Shown here: positions 23,922 to 33,168 of the stretch, piece by piece | Position numbering within the stretch: position 1 is the stretch's first letter | How the letters are laid out: every line of letters begins with the position of its first letter | Origin: Aquisediminimonas profunda | GTDB lineage: Bacteria; Pseudomonadota; Alphaproteobacteria; Sphingomonadales; Sphingomonadaceae | DNA length: 64,000 nt | Assembly (NCBI RefSeq): GCF_019443285.1 | Contig: NZ_CP080327.1 | Coordinates: forward strand, 682,001-746,000 | Reading direction: 5' to 3' | Program-made: the position numbers and the translations under genes | The notes under the pieces: model-generated | Database searches by the model: none | Told to the model about the DNA's origin: nothing | The model's input: only the letters and a program-made list of their open reading frames with translations

Positions 23922-26495
23922 TTGTTCAAATCCGCACTTTTGGCGACCACCGCGGCCGCCGCCATTCAATTCGTCTCTGCCACCGGCGCACAGGCTCAGG
24001 CCGCCGATGAAGAAGCCGGCGGTCTCGAGGAGATCATCGTGACGGCCCAGAAGCGGGCCGAGAATATCCAGGACATCCCGGCCGCCGTATCGGCGATTGG
24101 CGGAGACGAACTTCTCAACCGCGGGATTGTCCAGACGAGCGATCTTGCCGGCGCGTTGCCGAATCTGCAGGTGACGTCGGCCTATGGCACGACCCAGCCC
24201 AACTTCTCCTTGCGCGGCATTTCGGTTGCAAACGAATTCTCCGCCTCCACGGCCTCGCCCGTCGGCGTCTATGTCGACGAAGTCTATCAGAGCTTCCGCG
24301 CAAGCCATGGCCAGCAACTCTATGACCTTGAACGCGTCGAAGTCCTGCGTGGTCCGCAAGGCACGCTCTATGGCCGCAACACAACCGGCGGGGCGATCAA
24401 TTTCATCACGCGCAAGCCGCGCCTTGGCGATGCCGAAGGCTATCTGACCACTGGCTATGGCAATTACGATACCTATTCCCTGCAAGGCGCCGCCGAGGCC
24501 ACACTTGTTCCGGACAAGTTCGGCATCCGGATCGCGGGCACCCGTTCCAAGGGCGACGGCTATACATTCAATCCCACGCAGAACAGGGATTTTGCCACAA
24601 CCGATTCCCTGTCCGGCCGCATCACCGCCCGCTGGAAGCCGACGGAACGGCTGGACATTTCACTGAAGCTGTTCGGCGCCAAGGCCGACCCGAGGCAGGA
24701 CATTCCCTATGGCATCGGCTATCTGCAGGGCAGGACCGATGCGGCGGGCTATTCCCGCTTTGCGCCAAGGCCCGAACTGGGCGGGCGCACCTTGCGTCGC
24801 AACGAGATCGAGGCTGATACGGCGGGAACCTATTTCGTCCGCACCACCGGCGCGTCTCTCTCGATCCAATATGACCTTGCCGACAAGCTGACGCTCAATT
24901 CGAGCACCGGATATGACCACCTCAAATATCACCTGTCGCCCTTCGACTGCGATGGTTCGCCAAACAATGTCTGCGCGATCCGCTATCTTTCGATTGGCGA
25001 CAATTTCAACCAGGACGTGCACGTCAACTATGAAGGCAACGGGCTGAAACTGATTGGCGGGCTCTATTATGGTCGCGACAAGATCCGGACACGCAACGAA
25101 GAGGATTTCTTCGGCTTCCTTCGGCCGCTGCTTCTCGGGGCGGGGCTGCCGTCGAGCTTCAACAACGCCCCGATAGCGGTTCTTGGCGGCAGCGCCTTGA
25201 AGACGCTGCCGGCCTTTGCGCTCAACCCGAGCCTCACGCCCTCGTCGCCGGGATTCTGTGCGCCGGTTGTGGTCAATCCGAACGGCTTTTTCGATGCGCG
25301 CAGCCTGATCGCATTCCAGGCCGACATTGCGGCGACCAATTCGGCGGCTGGAACAGCGGCGCAGGCTGCCTGCGCCGCCGCAGGGGCGGCGCCATTCGGT
25401 CCGATCCTCGCGACCCAGCGCTTCACGATCGACCGGCCCTCGGCGGCAATCTATGGCGAAGCGGCATGGGACGTAACCGACAAGCTGACGCTCACACTCG
25501 GGCTGCGCTACACGCGCGACACCGTCAAATACAAGAATGCGTCAACCGTGCTGTTCGATCTTGGCGGAAAGACTCCGGCGGCATCACTGGTCCCCTACAG
25601 TTTCCCGTTCAATCCGAACTTCACGCCCGTCAACCAGAGCAATCGCACGGGTCGGCTGACCGGCCGGTTTGTTGCGGATTACAAGTTCGCAAAGGACATC
25701 CTGGGCTATGCGAGCTTCAGCCGGGGGTTCCGGGCGGGAACCTATAATGGCCTTGCCTATCAGGACATTCGCCAGGTCTATTTCGTCAAGCCGGAAAAGG
25801 TCGATGCCTATGAAGTCGGCCTGAAGACCCGCCTGTTCGATCGGCGGGTGCAGCTGAACCTTGCCGGTTTCTATTATGACTATAGTAACCAGCAGATCGC
25901 CCAGATCGTCGGGGCGACGTCCTTCCTCAGGAATGCCAGCGGGCGCCTGTACGGGGGAGAAGCGGAACTGGAAGTGCAGGCGGCCGACAATCTGCGTTTC
26001 GATGCCTCGCTTGGCCTGCTCAATTCCAAATACAAGGGCAACAGGATCGATCTCACCGATCCGCGCAGCCTGACGCTCAACATCAACGGAAATCCGTTCC
26101 CCAATGCGCCGGAAACCACATTTTCCGCCGGCGTCGACTGGACCCCGCTCGAGATTGGCAAGGGCAAGCTGCAGTTGCACGGAGAAACCCAGTATCAGGG
26201 TCGGTATTACTTCGACCCGTTCAAGGATTATGGGCAGAAACCCTGCAACCAGCCGGTCGCCGGAACCAAGGTTCTGCAGGCAACGCCAGAACTTGCCTGT
26301 GGCAACCCGGGCTATTGGCTGTTCAATGGCCGGATCACCTATGCAACGGATCGCTATTCGGTCAGCCTCTGGGGCAAGAACCTGACAAACAAGTTCTACT
26401 ATAGCTATGGCCTGAACCTGAATGCCTTCTTCGAGGATTATCTCGTCCGCGGCGCCCCGCGAACCTATGGGGTGGAAGCGACAGTCCGGTTCTGA
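23922..26495 (+). CDS. TonB-dependent receptor
   Basis: An 857-residue outer-membrane receptor. A signal peptide (about 1-27, ending AQAQA) is followed by the TonB box EEIIVTAQKR, a plug with VEVLRGPQGTLYGRNTTGGAINF, and a long barrel ending GVEATVRF with terminal Phe. I place the start at a TTG (23922) because AAGGGGAG sits seven bases before it and the signal peptide begins there; an upstream GTG would add 31 non-signal-like residues. No STN domain. It stands alone between yacG and nadB with no substrate-processing neighbours; the RNTTGG plug variant is typical of the large sphingomonad receptor family. Confidence 0.9.
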   Translation: MFKSALLATTAAAAIQFVSATGAQAQAADEEAGGLEEIIVTAQKRAENIQDIPAAVSAIGGDELLNRGIVQTSDLAGALPNLQVTSAYGTTQPNFSLRGISVANEFSASTASPVGVYVDEVYQSFRASHGQQLYDLERVEVLRGPQGTLYGRNTTGGAINFITRKPRLGDAEGYLTTGYGNYDTYSLQGAAEATLVPDKFGIRIAGTRSKGDGYTFNPTQNRDFATTDSLSGRITARWKPTERLDISLKLFGAKADPRQDIPYGIGYLQGRTDAAGYSRFAPRPELGGRTLRRNEIEADTAGTYFVRTTGASLSIQYDLADKLTLNSSTGYDHLKYHLSPFDCDGSPNNVCAIRYLSIGDNFNQDVHVNYEGNGLKLIGGLYYGRDKIRTRNEEDFFGFLRPLLLGAGLPSSFNNAPIAVLGGSALKTLPAFALNPSLTPSSPGFCAPVVVNPNGFFDARSLIAFQADIAATNSAAGTAAQAACAAAGAAPFGPILATQRFTIDRPSAAIYGEAAWDVTDKLTLTLGLRYTRDTVKYKNASTVLFDLGGKTPAASLVPYSFPFNPNFTPVNQSNRTGRLTGRFVADYKFAKDILGYASFSRGFRAGTYNGLAYQDIRQVYFVKPEKVDAYEVGLKTRLFDRRVQLNLAGFYYDYSNQQIAQIVGATSFLRNASGRLYGGEAELEVQAADNLRFDASLGLLNSKYKGNRIDLTDPRSLTLNINGNPFPNAPETTFSAGVDWTPLEIGKGKLQLHGETQYQGRYYFDPFKDYGQKPCNQPVAGTKVLQATPELACGNPGYWLFNGRITYATDRYSVSLWGKNLTNKFYYSYGLNLNAFFEDYLVRGAPRTYGVEATVRF

Positions 26496-26514
26496 TTGTT
26501 CGGGCAACTGGCCC

Positions 26515-26540
26515 GACGCCCGGCTCCGATGCCGGGCGTC
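26515..26540. terminator. Strong hairpin shared by TonB receptor and nadB
   Basis: A perfect ten-base stem (GACGCCCGGC / GCCGGGCGTC) with a six-base loop lies between the convergent ends of the TonB receptor gene and nadB; its right arm runs into the nadB stop codon. It lacks a long U tract but could end transcription from both sides. Confidence 0.6.
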
Positions 26541-28128
26541 AGGGCACCAGGATCGTGTCCGCCGGGACCGGCAATGTCTTCGGGTAATCGAGCGTATAGT
26601 GCAGGCCCCGGCTTTCGTGCCGGTGCAGGGCCGAACGGATGATGAGGTCAGCCACTTCGACAAGGTTGCGCAGCTCGACAAGGTCGGGCGTCACGCGGAA
26701 CGCGCTGTAATAGTCCTGCACTTCCTGCCGGAGCAGGTCGATGCGGTGCTTGGCGCGTTCGAGCCTCTTGGTTGTCCGCACGATGCCGACAAAATTCCAC
26801 ATGAAACGCCGCAGTTCGCGCCAGCACTGCGCAATCACCACTTCCTCGTCCGAATCGGTGACGCGACTTTCGTCCCAGTCCCGGATCGGAGGGGGATCAG
26901 GCAGGCCGTCCCAGTTCGCCATGATGTGGCGCGCGCTTGCTTCGCCGAAGACAAGGCACTCGAGCAGCGAATTCGAGGCAAGCCGGTTTGCGCCATGGAG
27001 GCCGGACTGCGTGACTTCACCGGCCGCATAAAGCCCCGGCGCGTCGGTGCGCCCGTCCAGGTCGATGAGCACACCGCCGCACGTGTAATGCTGCGCGGGC
27101 ACGACCGGGATCGGCTGCGTCGTGATGTCGATCCCGAGTTCCAGAAGCTTGGCATGGATATTGGGGAAATGTTCGCGGACAAATTCGGGCGGCTTGTGGC
27201 TGATGTCGAGATGGACATAATCAAGACCCAGCCGCTTGATTTCATGATCGATCGCGCGCGCCACGATATCGCGCGGTGCCAGTTCTTCCCGCGTGTCGAA
27301 GCGCGGCATGAAGCGCTCGCCGGTCGTCGGAATCTTCAACTGCCCGCCTTCGCCGCGGACCGCTTCGGTGATCAGGAAATTCTTGACCTCGAGATTGTAG
27401 AGGCAGGTCGGGTGAAATTGCATGAACTCCATGTTCGACACCCGGCAACCGGCCCGCCAGGCCATGGCAATCCCGTCCCCCGTCGCACCGCGCGGCGCGG
27501 TTGAATAGAGATAGGTGCGCCCCGCTCCGCCCGTTGCGAGGATCGTTGCGCGGGCGGTGAATGTTTCCACCAATCCGGTTCCACGGTTGAGTGCATAGAC
27601 GCCGTGGATCCGCCCGCTCGTCGAAAAGCGCTGCTGGTGGCGCCCCATGATCAGGTCGATCGCAACCCGGTCGGGGACGAGTGTGATGTTGGGGTGATCG
27701 TGTGCGGATTTTTCAAGCGCCTGCTGCACCGCCCAGCCTGTCGCATCATCGACATGCACAATCCGGCGGTGCGAATGGCCCCCCTCCCGCGTGAGGTGCC
27801 ACTGATCGCCTTCGCCCGAATTGAACGGCACGCCCAGTGCTGCGAGCCTTGCAATGGCTTCGGGCGCACTTTCGATGACAAATTCGACCGCTTGCCGATT
27901 GTTGAGGCCGGCTCCTGCAATCATCGTGTCTTCGATATGGCTGTCAAAGGTATCACCGGGTTCCAGAACGGCGGCAATTCCGCCCTGCGCCCAGCTTGTC
28001 GCACCGTCCGAAAGCCCGCCCTTGGCCAACACACCAACCTTGTATTGTTGCGCCAGGGTCAGGGCGGCCGTCAGCCCCGCCGCGCCGGACCCGAGGACCA
28101 GCACATCGAAACTGTGATGTTCAGCCAT
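26539..28128 (-). CDS. nadB: L-aspartate oxidase
   Basis: FAD enzyme that oxidises L-aspartate to iminoaspartate, the first step of de novo NAD synthesis. The 529-residue protein has the FAD motif VLGSGAAGLTAALTLA (about 10-25), GGLSDGATSWAQGGIAA, the HTHSRRI-like active-site region (GGHSHRRIVH) and GEVTQSGLHGANRLASNSLLE, all typical of NadB rather than of succinate dehydrogenase. Its start overlaps the end of an ABC ATPase gene by eight bases. NadA and NadC are not in the window. Confidence 0.95.
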   Translation of the reverse strand: MAEHHSFDVLVLGSGAAGLTAALTLAQQYKVGVLAKGGLSDGATSWAQGGIAAVLEPGDTFDSHIEDTMIAGAGLNNRQAVEFVIESAPEAIARLAALGVPFNSGEGDQWHLTREGGHSHRRIVHVDDATGWAVQQALEKSAHDHPNITLVPDRVAIDLIMGRHQQRFSTSGRIHGVYALNRGTGLVETFTARATILATGGAGRTYLYSTAPRGATGDGIAMAWRAGCRVSNMEFMQFHPTCLYNLEVKNFLITEAVRGEGGQLKIPTTGERFMPRFDTREELAPRDIVARAIDHEIKRLGLDYVHLDISHKPPEFVREHFPNIHAKLLELGIDITTQPIPVVPAQHYTCGGVLIDLDGRTDAPGLYAAGEVTQSGLHGANRLASNSLLECLVFGEASARHIMANWDGLPDPPPIRDWDESRVTDSDEEVVIAQCWRELRRFMWNFVGIVRTTKRLERAKHRIDLLRQEVQDYYSAFRVTPDLVELRNLVEVADLIIRSALHRHESRGLHYTLDYPKTLPVPADTILVP

Positions 28129-29044
28129 TGGCCGCGCGTGTCAGGTTCAGGAAGACATGCTCGAGATCCGCCTCACGTGTCGAAACGTCCGCAATGCCAA
28201 GGCCGGCCGCCTGCACGGCACCCAGCACATCCCCTGCGTTGGCCCGGGCCTTGTTGTAGGTGATCGTGAGGACACGCCCGGCCTTCAACTCAATCGATTC
28301 GAACATCGGGGATGAAGGCGCTTCGGCCAGGTCGCGGTCGACGGTGATCTCAACGACCTTTTCTTGCGCCATGTCGACCAGTTCACGCGTCGGCTTGTTG
28401 GCGATCAGTTCCCCGTGATTGATGATCGCAATCCGGTCGCACAGCTCTTCGGCTTCTTCGAGATAGTGGGTCGTGAGCACGATCGTCACGCCACCGGCAT
28501 TCAGCTCCCGCACATAGGCCCAGAGCTGTTGCCGCAGCTCGACATCGACCCCTGCGGTCGGTTCGTCGAGAACGAGGATCGGCGGCGAATGGACCATCGC
28601 CTTGGCAACCAGGAGGCGACGTTTCATGCCACCCGACAAGGTGCGCGAATAGGCATTGGCCTTGTCCTCGAGATGGACGGCGCGCAGCAACTCCATCGAG
28701 CGACGGCGGTTCTTGGGCACACCATAGAGCCCGGCCTGAAGCTCGAGCGCTTCGAACGGCGTGAAGAAGGGATCGAACAGGATTTCCTGTGGGACAATGC
28801 CAATGGAGGCTTTCGCATTGCGGGGGTGCTCGTCAATGTCGAAGCCCCAGATGTTCGCGCGCCCGCCGGTCTTGTTCACAAGTCCCGCAAGAATATTGAT
28901 CATGGTCGACTTGCCAGCGCCATTGGGTCCGAGCAATCCGAATATCTCGCCGCGCGGCACGTCAAGGCTGACACCTTTCAGGGCTTCCTTTCCGCCTTCA
29001 TAGATTTTGCGGAGTGAATCGATGGAAATTGCGGCGTGTGTCAT
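28121..29044 (-). CDS. ABC transporter ATP-binding protein (ABC-2/DrrA type)
   Basis: A 307-residue ATPase with Walker A GPNGAGKST, Q-loop GIVPQE, signature LSGGMKRR, Walker B ILVLDEPTAGVD and H-loop TTHYLEE. A C-terminal extension (about 215-307) is like those of DrrA/NodI-type export ATPases. I chose the ATG at 29044; an earlier ATG is seven-codon upstream or more and looks less likely. No permease gene is adjacent; nadB follows with an eight-base overlap. The transported substrate is unknown. Confidence 0.9.
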   Translation of the reverse strand: MTHAAISIDSLRKIYEGGKEALKGVSLDVPRGEIFGLLGPNGAGKSTMINILAGLVNKTGGRANIWGFDIDEHPRNAKASIGIVPQEILFDPFFTPFEALELQAGLYGVPKNRRRSMELLRAVHLEDKANAYSRTLSGGMKRRLLVAKAMVHSPPILVLDEPTAGVDVELRQQLWAYVRELNAGGVTIVLTTHYLEEAEELCDRIAIINHGELIANKPTRELVDMAQEKVVEITVDRDLAEAPSSPMFESIELKAGRVLTITYNKARANAGDVLGAVQAAGLGIADVSTREADLEHVFLNLTRAANG

Positions 29045-29161
29045 CGCGCCCGCTTTAACGACCATGTCCGGCAACGCAAACCACCCAGCCGCAAATCCTT
29101 TCCCGAATTTTTACCATATCCCTTCAACCGCACTTAGCCCGGGGCCGCGTAGACGGACCAC

Positions 29162-29677
29162 ATGAGGGTGGGGACCATCAGAAACTGGGTGCTCGGATTG
29201 AGCATGGTCGCCGCTGGCGCCGTGAGTGTGCCGGCGCTTGCCGCCACGCGCGCAGCCCCTGTCGAGGCGGTCACGATCAGGCCCCTGTCACTCGTCAAGA
29301 CAGAAGATCTCGATTTCGGGACGCTGATTGCGGGCCCGGTCGCCGGCACGGCAACGATCAATGCGAACAGTGGCGTGCGCACGACCACAGGCGGTGTGAC
29401 GGCCGCAGCAGGCGGAACACCCAAGCGCGCAGAGTTTGTCGGAGTCGCGGCCCTGGGGCTGCTGATCAATGTGGCCATCAGCGCATCGCCCACACTGACC
29501 AACGGAACCGGCGGCACGATGACAACGGCCCTGGCGGTTGAAGGCGGCACAGGTATCAGGCTTTTCCCTGGAACCGGTGTGCAGACGTTTCGCGTGGGCG
29601 GCACGCTCAATGTCGGGGCCAACCAGCAGTCCGGCGACTATGCGGGGACATTTTCGCTGACAGTCACCTATTTCTGA
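29162..29677 (+). CDS. Exported DUF4402 protein
   Basis: A 171-residue protein with a signal peptide (1-28, ALAATRAA) and a DUF4402 beta-sandwich: [32 protein letters not shown] and a C-terminal [15 protein letters not shown]. The pattern is like pilin or spore-coat-U-type domains, and the aromatic C-terminus fits a chaperone-usher-like fold. No usher or chaperone gene is nearby, so it may be a stand-alone surface protein. Function unknown. Confidence 0.85.
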   Translation: MRVGTIRNWVLGLSMVAAGAVSVPALAATRAAPVEAVTIRPLSLVKTEDLDFGTLIAGPVAGTATINANSGVRTTTGGVTAAAGGTPKRAEFVGVAALGLLINVAISASPTLTNGTGGTMTTALAVEGGTGIRLFPGTGVQTFRVGGTLNVGANQQSGDYAGTFSLTVTYF

Positions 29678-29718
29678 CCCGGTTGCGCGCCTCCGCATCG
29701 ATTGCTAATGCCGCGGCC

Positions 29719-29910
29719 ATGATCCACAATCCGGAAACCGTGACCGTGAAAACCCGCAGGGTCGCCTGCGACGGCGCCAGTGACATTCCTGGCGGAACTG
29801 CCCTTGGGCATCCGCGAGTCTGGCTCGAAATCGACGAGCGCGGCTATGTCGATTGCGGCTATTGTGACAAGCGGTTTGTCCTTGCAGGCAGCCCCGCGGA
29901 CACGCATTGA
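29719..29910 (+). CDS. zf-CHCC zinc-finger protein (NDUFS6-like)
   Basis: A 63-residue protein with likely zinc ligands C17, H31, C46 and C49 ([19 protein letters not shown]). This matches the zf-CHCC family whose mitochondrial member is complex I subunit NDUFS6. Such proteins are widespread in alphaproteobacteria. A longer reading frame begins 12 codons upstream, but the ATG at 29719 fits the family N-terminus. It lies 41 bases after the DUF4402 gene. Confidence 0.8.
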   Translation: MIHNPETVTVKTRRVACDGASDIPGGTALGHPRVWLEIDERGYVDCGYCDKRFVLAGSPADTH

Positions 29911-29984
29911 GCCTTCCAAGCTTATCGCGCCGTTAACCCTAACTCGTCAGCCGTTGGCGAGACTTGCGCGTTACGACTCGGCCC

Positions 29985-30119
29985 ATGACAAACGGCATGG
30001 CCATCAAGCTTGCGATTCTGGGATTTGCCGCATTGGCATCTCTTGCCGCGCATCAGGCCCAGTCCGCACAGCAATATACGATCGTGGACGCAGATTCCGC
30101 GCCGCCCGCGCAGCGATAA
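29985..30119 (+). CDS. Small exported peptide, unknown
   Basis: A 44-residue open frame with an ATG, a hydrophobic stretch (about residues 6-22) that could be a signal peptide, and a polar tail ending APPAQR. It precedes tldD by 28 bases. No family recognised and no clear ribosome site, so it may not be a gene. Confidence 0.35.
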   Translation: MTNGMAIKLAILGFAALASLAAHQAQSAQQYTIVDADSAPPAQR

Positions 30120-30147
30120 TCTATCCTTCGCCGTCTGGCCTTCCTAT

Positions 30148-31587
30148 ATGAAGGCAATGAGCAACTCGACCGACCCGCGCCGCTTCCTTTACAGGGATGG
30201 CAATCTCGAACCCGCAACGGCCCAGCGACTGGCAGCAGAGCTGCTGAAATCCTGCGATGACGGAGAACTCTACCTCCAGTATCGCGCGTCCGAAGCCTTT
30301 GGATTTGATGATGGCCGCCTGAAGACGGCCGACTATTCGACCGATGCCGGCTTTGGCCTGCGCGGCGTGTCCGGAGAGATGACGGGCTTTGCCCATGCCA
30401 ATGAACTGAGCGAGGCGGCCATTCGCCGCGCGGGCGAGACCCTGACCCTGCTCGATCCGGCAAAGGCGTCGATGGCCCCGGCCCCCCGGCTCAACAACCG
30501 GCACCTCTATACTGACGGCGATCCGATGGGCCTGATCCCCTTTGCCGACAAGGTCGCACTGTGCCAGCAGATCGACGCCGCCGCGCGCGCACGCGATCCG
30601 CGCGTTGTGCAAGTGTCCGTCAGTCTTGCTGCAAGCTGGAGCGTGGTGGAGATCGTCCGCGCAGACGGCTTCCTGGCCACCGACATCCGCCCGCTCGTCC
30701 GGCTCAACATCAGCATCGTCTGCGAACAGAATGGCCGCCGTGAAAATGGAACCTTCGGGATCGGTGGCCGCTATCTCTATGACGGCCTGTTCGAACCCGA
30801 GACCTGGAACCGCGCGATTGACGAGGCGCTCGCCCAGGCACTGGTCAACCTGGACAGCGTTGCGGCACCAGCAGGGGAAATGACCGTGCTGCTCGGCCCC
30901 GGGTGGCCCGGCATCATCCTCCACGAAGCGATCGGCCACGGGCTTGAAGGCGATTTCAACCGCAAGGGCACCTCTGCCTTTTCGGGCCGCATCGGAGAAC
31001 GTGTGGGCGCCCCCGGCGTCACGGTCGTCGATGACGGATCGATCCCGAACCGGCGCGGGTCGCTCTCGATCGACGATGAAGGCACGCCGACGGGCGAGAC
31101 GGTCCTGATCGAGGATGGCATCCTCAAGGGTTATATGCAGGACCGGCTCAATGCCCGGCTGATGGGCGTGCCGACCACCGGCAACGGGCGGCGCGAAAGC
31201 TATGCCCATGCTCCGATGCCCCGCATGACGAACACCTTCATGAAGGCCGGCAAGGACGATCCCGCCGAACTCCTCTCGCGCGTCAAGTCCGGCATTTTCG
31301 CCAAGAGCTTTGGCGGCGGCCAGGTGGATATTGTGTCGGGCAAGTTCGTGTTCTCCTGCACCGAAGCCTATCGCATCGAGAATGGAAAGATCGGCGCACC
31401 GCTGAAAGGCGCCACACTGATTGGTGACGGGCCGAGCGTCCTCACCAAGGTCCGCGGCATCGGCAATGACTTTGCGCTCGACGAAGGGATCGGCATCTGT
31501 GGCAAGGGCGGGCAAAGCGTGCCCGCGGGCGTTGGCCAGCCGACGCTGCTGGTCGAAGGGCTGACCGTCGGCGGCACGGCGGCCTAG
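30148..31587 (+). CDS. tldD: Metalloprotease TldD
   Basis: A 479-residue TldD/PmbA-family metallopeptidase subunit. The zinc motif HEAIGHGLEGD (HExxxH) is intact, followed by the family segments NRRGSLSIDDEGTPT, GNGRRESYAHAPMPRMTN and a C-terminal GICGKGGQSVPAGVGQP. TldD normally works with TldE/PmbA, absent here, in peptide trimming and CcdA degradation. I chose the ATG at 30148; a second ATG is nine bases on, and the upstream frame is non-coding. PPOX, DUF2007 and then a convergent DUF3617 gene follow. Confidence 0.93.
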   Translation: MKAMSNSTDPRRFLYRDGNLEPATAQRLAAELLKSCDDGELYLQYRASEAFGFDDGRLKTADYSTDAGFGLRGVSGEMTGFAHANELSEAAIRRAGETLTLLDPAKASMAPAPRLNNRHLYTDGDPMGLIPFADKVALCQQIDAAARARDPRVVQVSVSLAASWSVVEIVRADGFLATDIRPLVRLNISIVCEQNGRRENGTFGIGGRYLYDGLFEPETWNRAIDEALAQALVNLDSVAAPAGEMTVLLGPGWPGIILHEAIGHGLEGDFNRKGTSAFSGRIGERVGAPGVTVVDDGSIPNRRGSLSIDDEGTPTGETVLIEDGILKGYMQDRLNARLMGVPTTGNGRRESYAHAPMPRMTNTFMKAGKDDPAELLSRVKSGIFAKSFGGGQVDIVSGKFVFSCTEAYRIENGKIGAPLKGATLIGDGPSVLTKVRGIGNDFALDEGIGICGKGGQSVPAGVGQPTLLVEGLTVGGTAA

Positions 31588-31598
31588 AAGGAGCGAAC

Positions 31599-32156
31599 AT
31601 GTCCGATTTCACACCGGAACTGACCGACGACCATATTGCCTTTGTCACGAAGCAGCCGGTCTTCTTCGTGGCGACCGCAGCAGAAGGCGCGCGGATCAAC
31701 CTCAGCCCCAAGGGCATGGACAGTTTCCGCGTGCTTGGCCCGGGTCGCGTCGCCTATCTCGATGTCGGCGGATCGGGCAATGAAACGCAGGCCCATCTCT
31801 CGGTAGACGGGCGGATCACGATCATGTTCTGCGCCTTTGATCGACCGCCGCTGATCCTGCGCATCTATGGCCGGGGCCATGCTGTTCTGCCGCAGGACGC
31901 GGGGTGGGCGGAGCTTGCCGGGCAGTTCACGCTTCTCCCCGGCACGCGGCAGATCTTCGTCATCGATGTGGAGAGCGTCCAGACAAGTTGCGGCTGGGGC
32001 GTGCCCCTGATGACGCTGCAGGCCGAACGGGAGACGCTCTCGAAATATCATGCGCAGCAGGATCCCGACGCGCGGCTCAAGAAGCTCGGCACGCGGACGC
32101 AGAGCATCGACGGACTGCCCCTGCGCGTCCAGTCCCACTTGCCCTGGCAGGGCTGA
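31599..32156 (+). CDS. PPOX-family flavoprotein (pyridoxamine 5'-phosphate oxidase-like)
   Basis: A 185-residue FMN-binding split-barrel protein with FFVATAAEGARINLSPKG and AYLDVGGSGNETQAHL, typical of the PPOX-like DUF. It is not PdxH itself, as the length and the substrate region differ. The ATG has AAGGAG just upstream and 11 bases separate it from tldD, so the two are likely co-transcribed. Function in the cell is unknown. Confidence 0.8.
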   Translation: MSDFTPELTDDHIAFVTKQPVFFVATAAEGARINLSPKGMDSFRVLGPGRVAYLDVGGSGNETQAHLSVDGRITIMFCAFDRPPLILRIYGRGHAVLPQDAGWAELAGQFTLLPGTRQIFVIDVESVQTSCGWGVPLMTLQAERETLSKYHAQQDPDARLKKLGTRTQSIDGLPLRVQSHLPWQG

Positions 32157-32161
32157 CGCGC

Positions 32162-32371
32162 GTGGCTCTTGTAGAATTTGCCCGATACTACAACAGTTTC
32201 GAGGCAGGGCTCGCCCAGTCGCGGCTTGCCGATTGCGACGTCGAGTCCGTCATCTTCGACCTTGAGATGTCAAACTATGCCGGCGGGCTCTCCATCCCGA
32301 TCCGGCTCATGGTGCTGGAGGAAGACCTTGCCGCCGCACGCATGGCGCTCAAGATCGGCGACGAGACCTAA
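32162..32371 (+). CDS. DUF2007 protein
   Basis: A 69-residue protein starting at GTG, five bases after the PPOX gene. EFARYYNSFEAGLAQSRL opening, VIFDLEMSNYAGG and a C-terminal DLAAARMAL match DUF2007 (putative signal-transducing, GlnB-like small fold). The stop overlaps the convergent DUF3617 gene by four bases. Function unknown. Confidence 0.75.
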   Translation: MALVEFARYYNSFEAGLAQSRLADCDVESVIFDLEMSNYAGGLSIPIRLMVLEEDLAAARMALKIGDET

Positions 32372-32916
32372 CCGCCTTCCTTGCCTGTGCAGGCGCCCGT
32401 GCGCTTGGCATCCATTTCCATCTTCATCGACATGCCGGCTCCGGTGCCGCCATTGCCGGTGGCGGCCACAGCCATGTGATAGCGGTCCGGCGAATAGGTG
32501 CCCTTCATCGTCATCGTCCGCATCGCGCCGGCCTCCTTGCAGCTCATCGACGCATCGATAACGCCGCCGGACATGGTGAAATGATCATAGCGGCAATTGC
32601 CGCCGTCCCCGCCTGCGAAGAAGTCTTCCTTGGGCTTCTTCGCTTCGGCTTCGGTCAGGCAGGAGGTGAATGTCCTGGGCTTGCCCATCATCCCTTTCAT
32701 CCGCGCCGCGGCTTCCGGCGGCATGCCGGGCATGGACATGTCGATCATGGTCATCGTCGATTCCCAGCGCCCGGGAGAGACGAACTGCCCGTCCGCCGTT
32801 GCGGCCTTCACCTTGTCGGCCACTTCTGAGGCCGAGGCGTTCTTCATGTCGACGCCCTTGTTGCACCCGCAGAGCAGAAGCGCCGGGGCGGCCAGAACCA
32901 ATCCATGCTTCATCAT
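32368..32916 (-). CDS. DUF3617 lipoprotein
   Basis: A 182-residue protein with a lipobox-like LLLCGC near residue 18 and a DUF3617 domain: FVSPGRWESTMTMIDMSMPG, FTSCLTEAEAKKP and CRYDHFTMSGG. The Met-rich segment (about 58-80) is common to the family. DUF3617 proteins occur in sphingomonads without a known role. Of two adjacent ATG codons I take the first (32916). Confidence 0.8.
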   Translation of the reverse strand: MMKHGLVLAAPALLLCGCNKGVDMKNASASEVADKVKAATADGQFVSPGRWESTMTMIDMSMPGMPPEAAARMKGMMGKPRTFTSCLTEAEAKKPKEDFFAGGDGGNCRYDHFTMSGGVIDASMSCKEAGAMRTMTMKGTYSPDRYHMAVAATGNGGTGAGMSMKMEMDAKRTGACTGKEGG

Positions 32917-33168
32917 TGTCGATTGTCCCACCAGATGACGATGAACCGCAGCATCGCGATTGCGGGGAGAATGTCCAGTACGGAGTTGCGCCGGTCCGGC
33001 AACGCGTGCACCGCCTTCCAAAGCCCGCCACGACCGGAATGGAGAGCATCATCCCGAAAAGGGATTGTCGGGAATCGATAGAAAACTGCCCAGTGCTATC
33101 TGGAGTGTATGGCGCGCGAGGCTGGCATTCCTATAACCCCGCGCGCAAAACGATGTTATATGAGCTTG

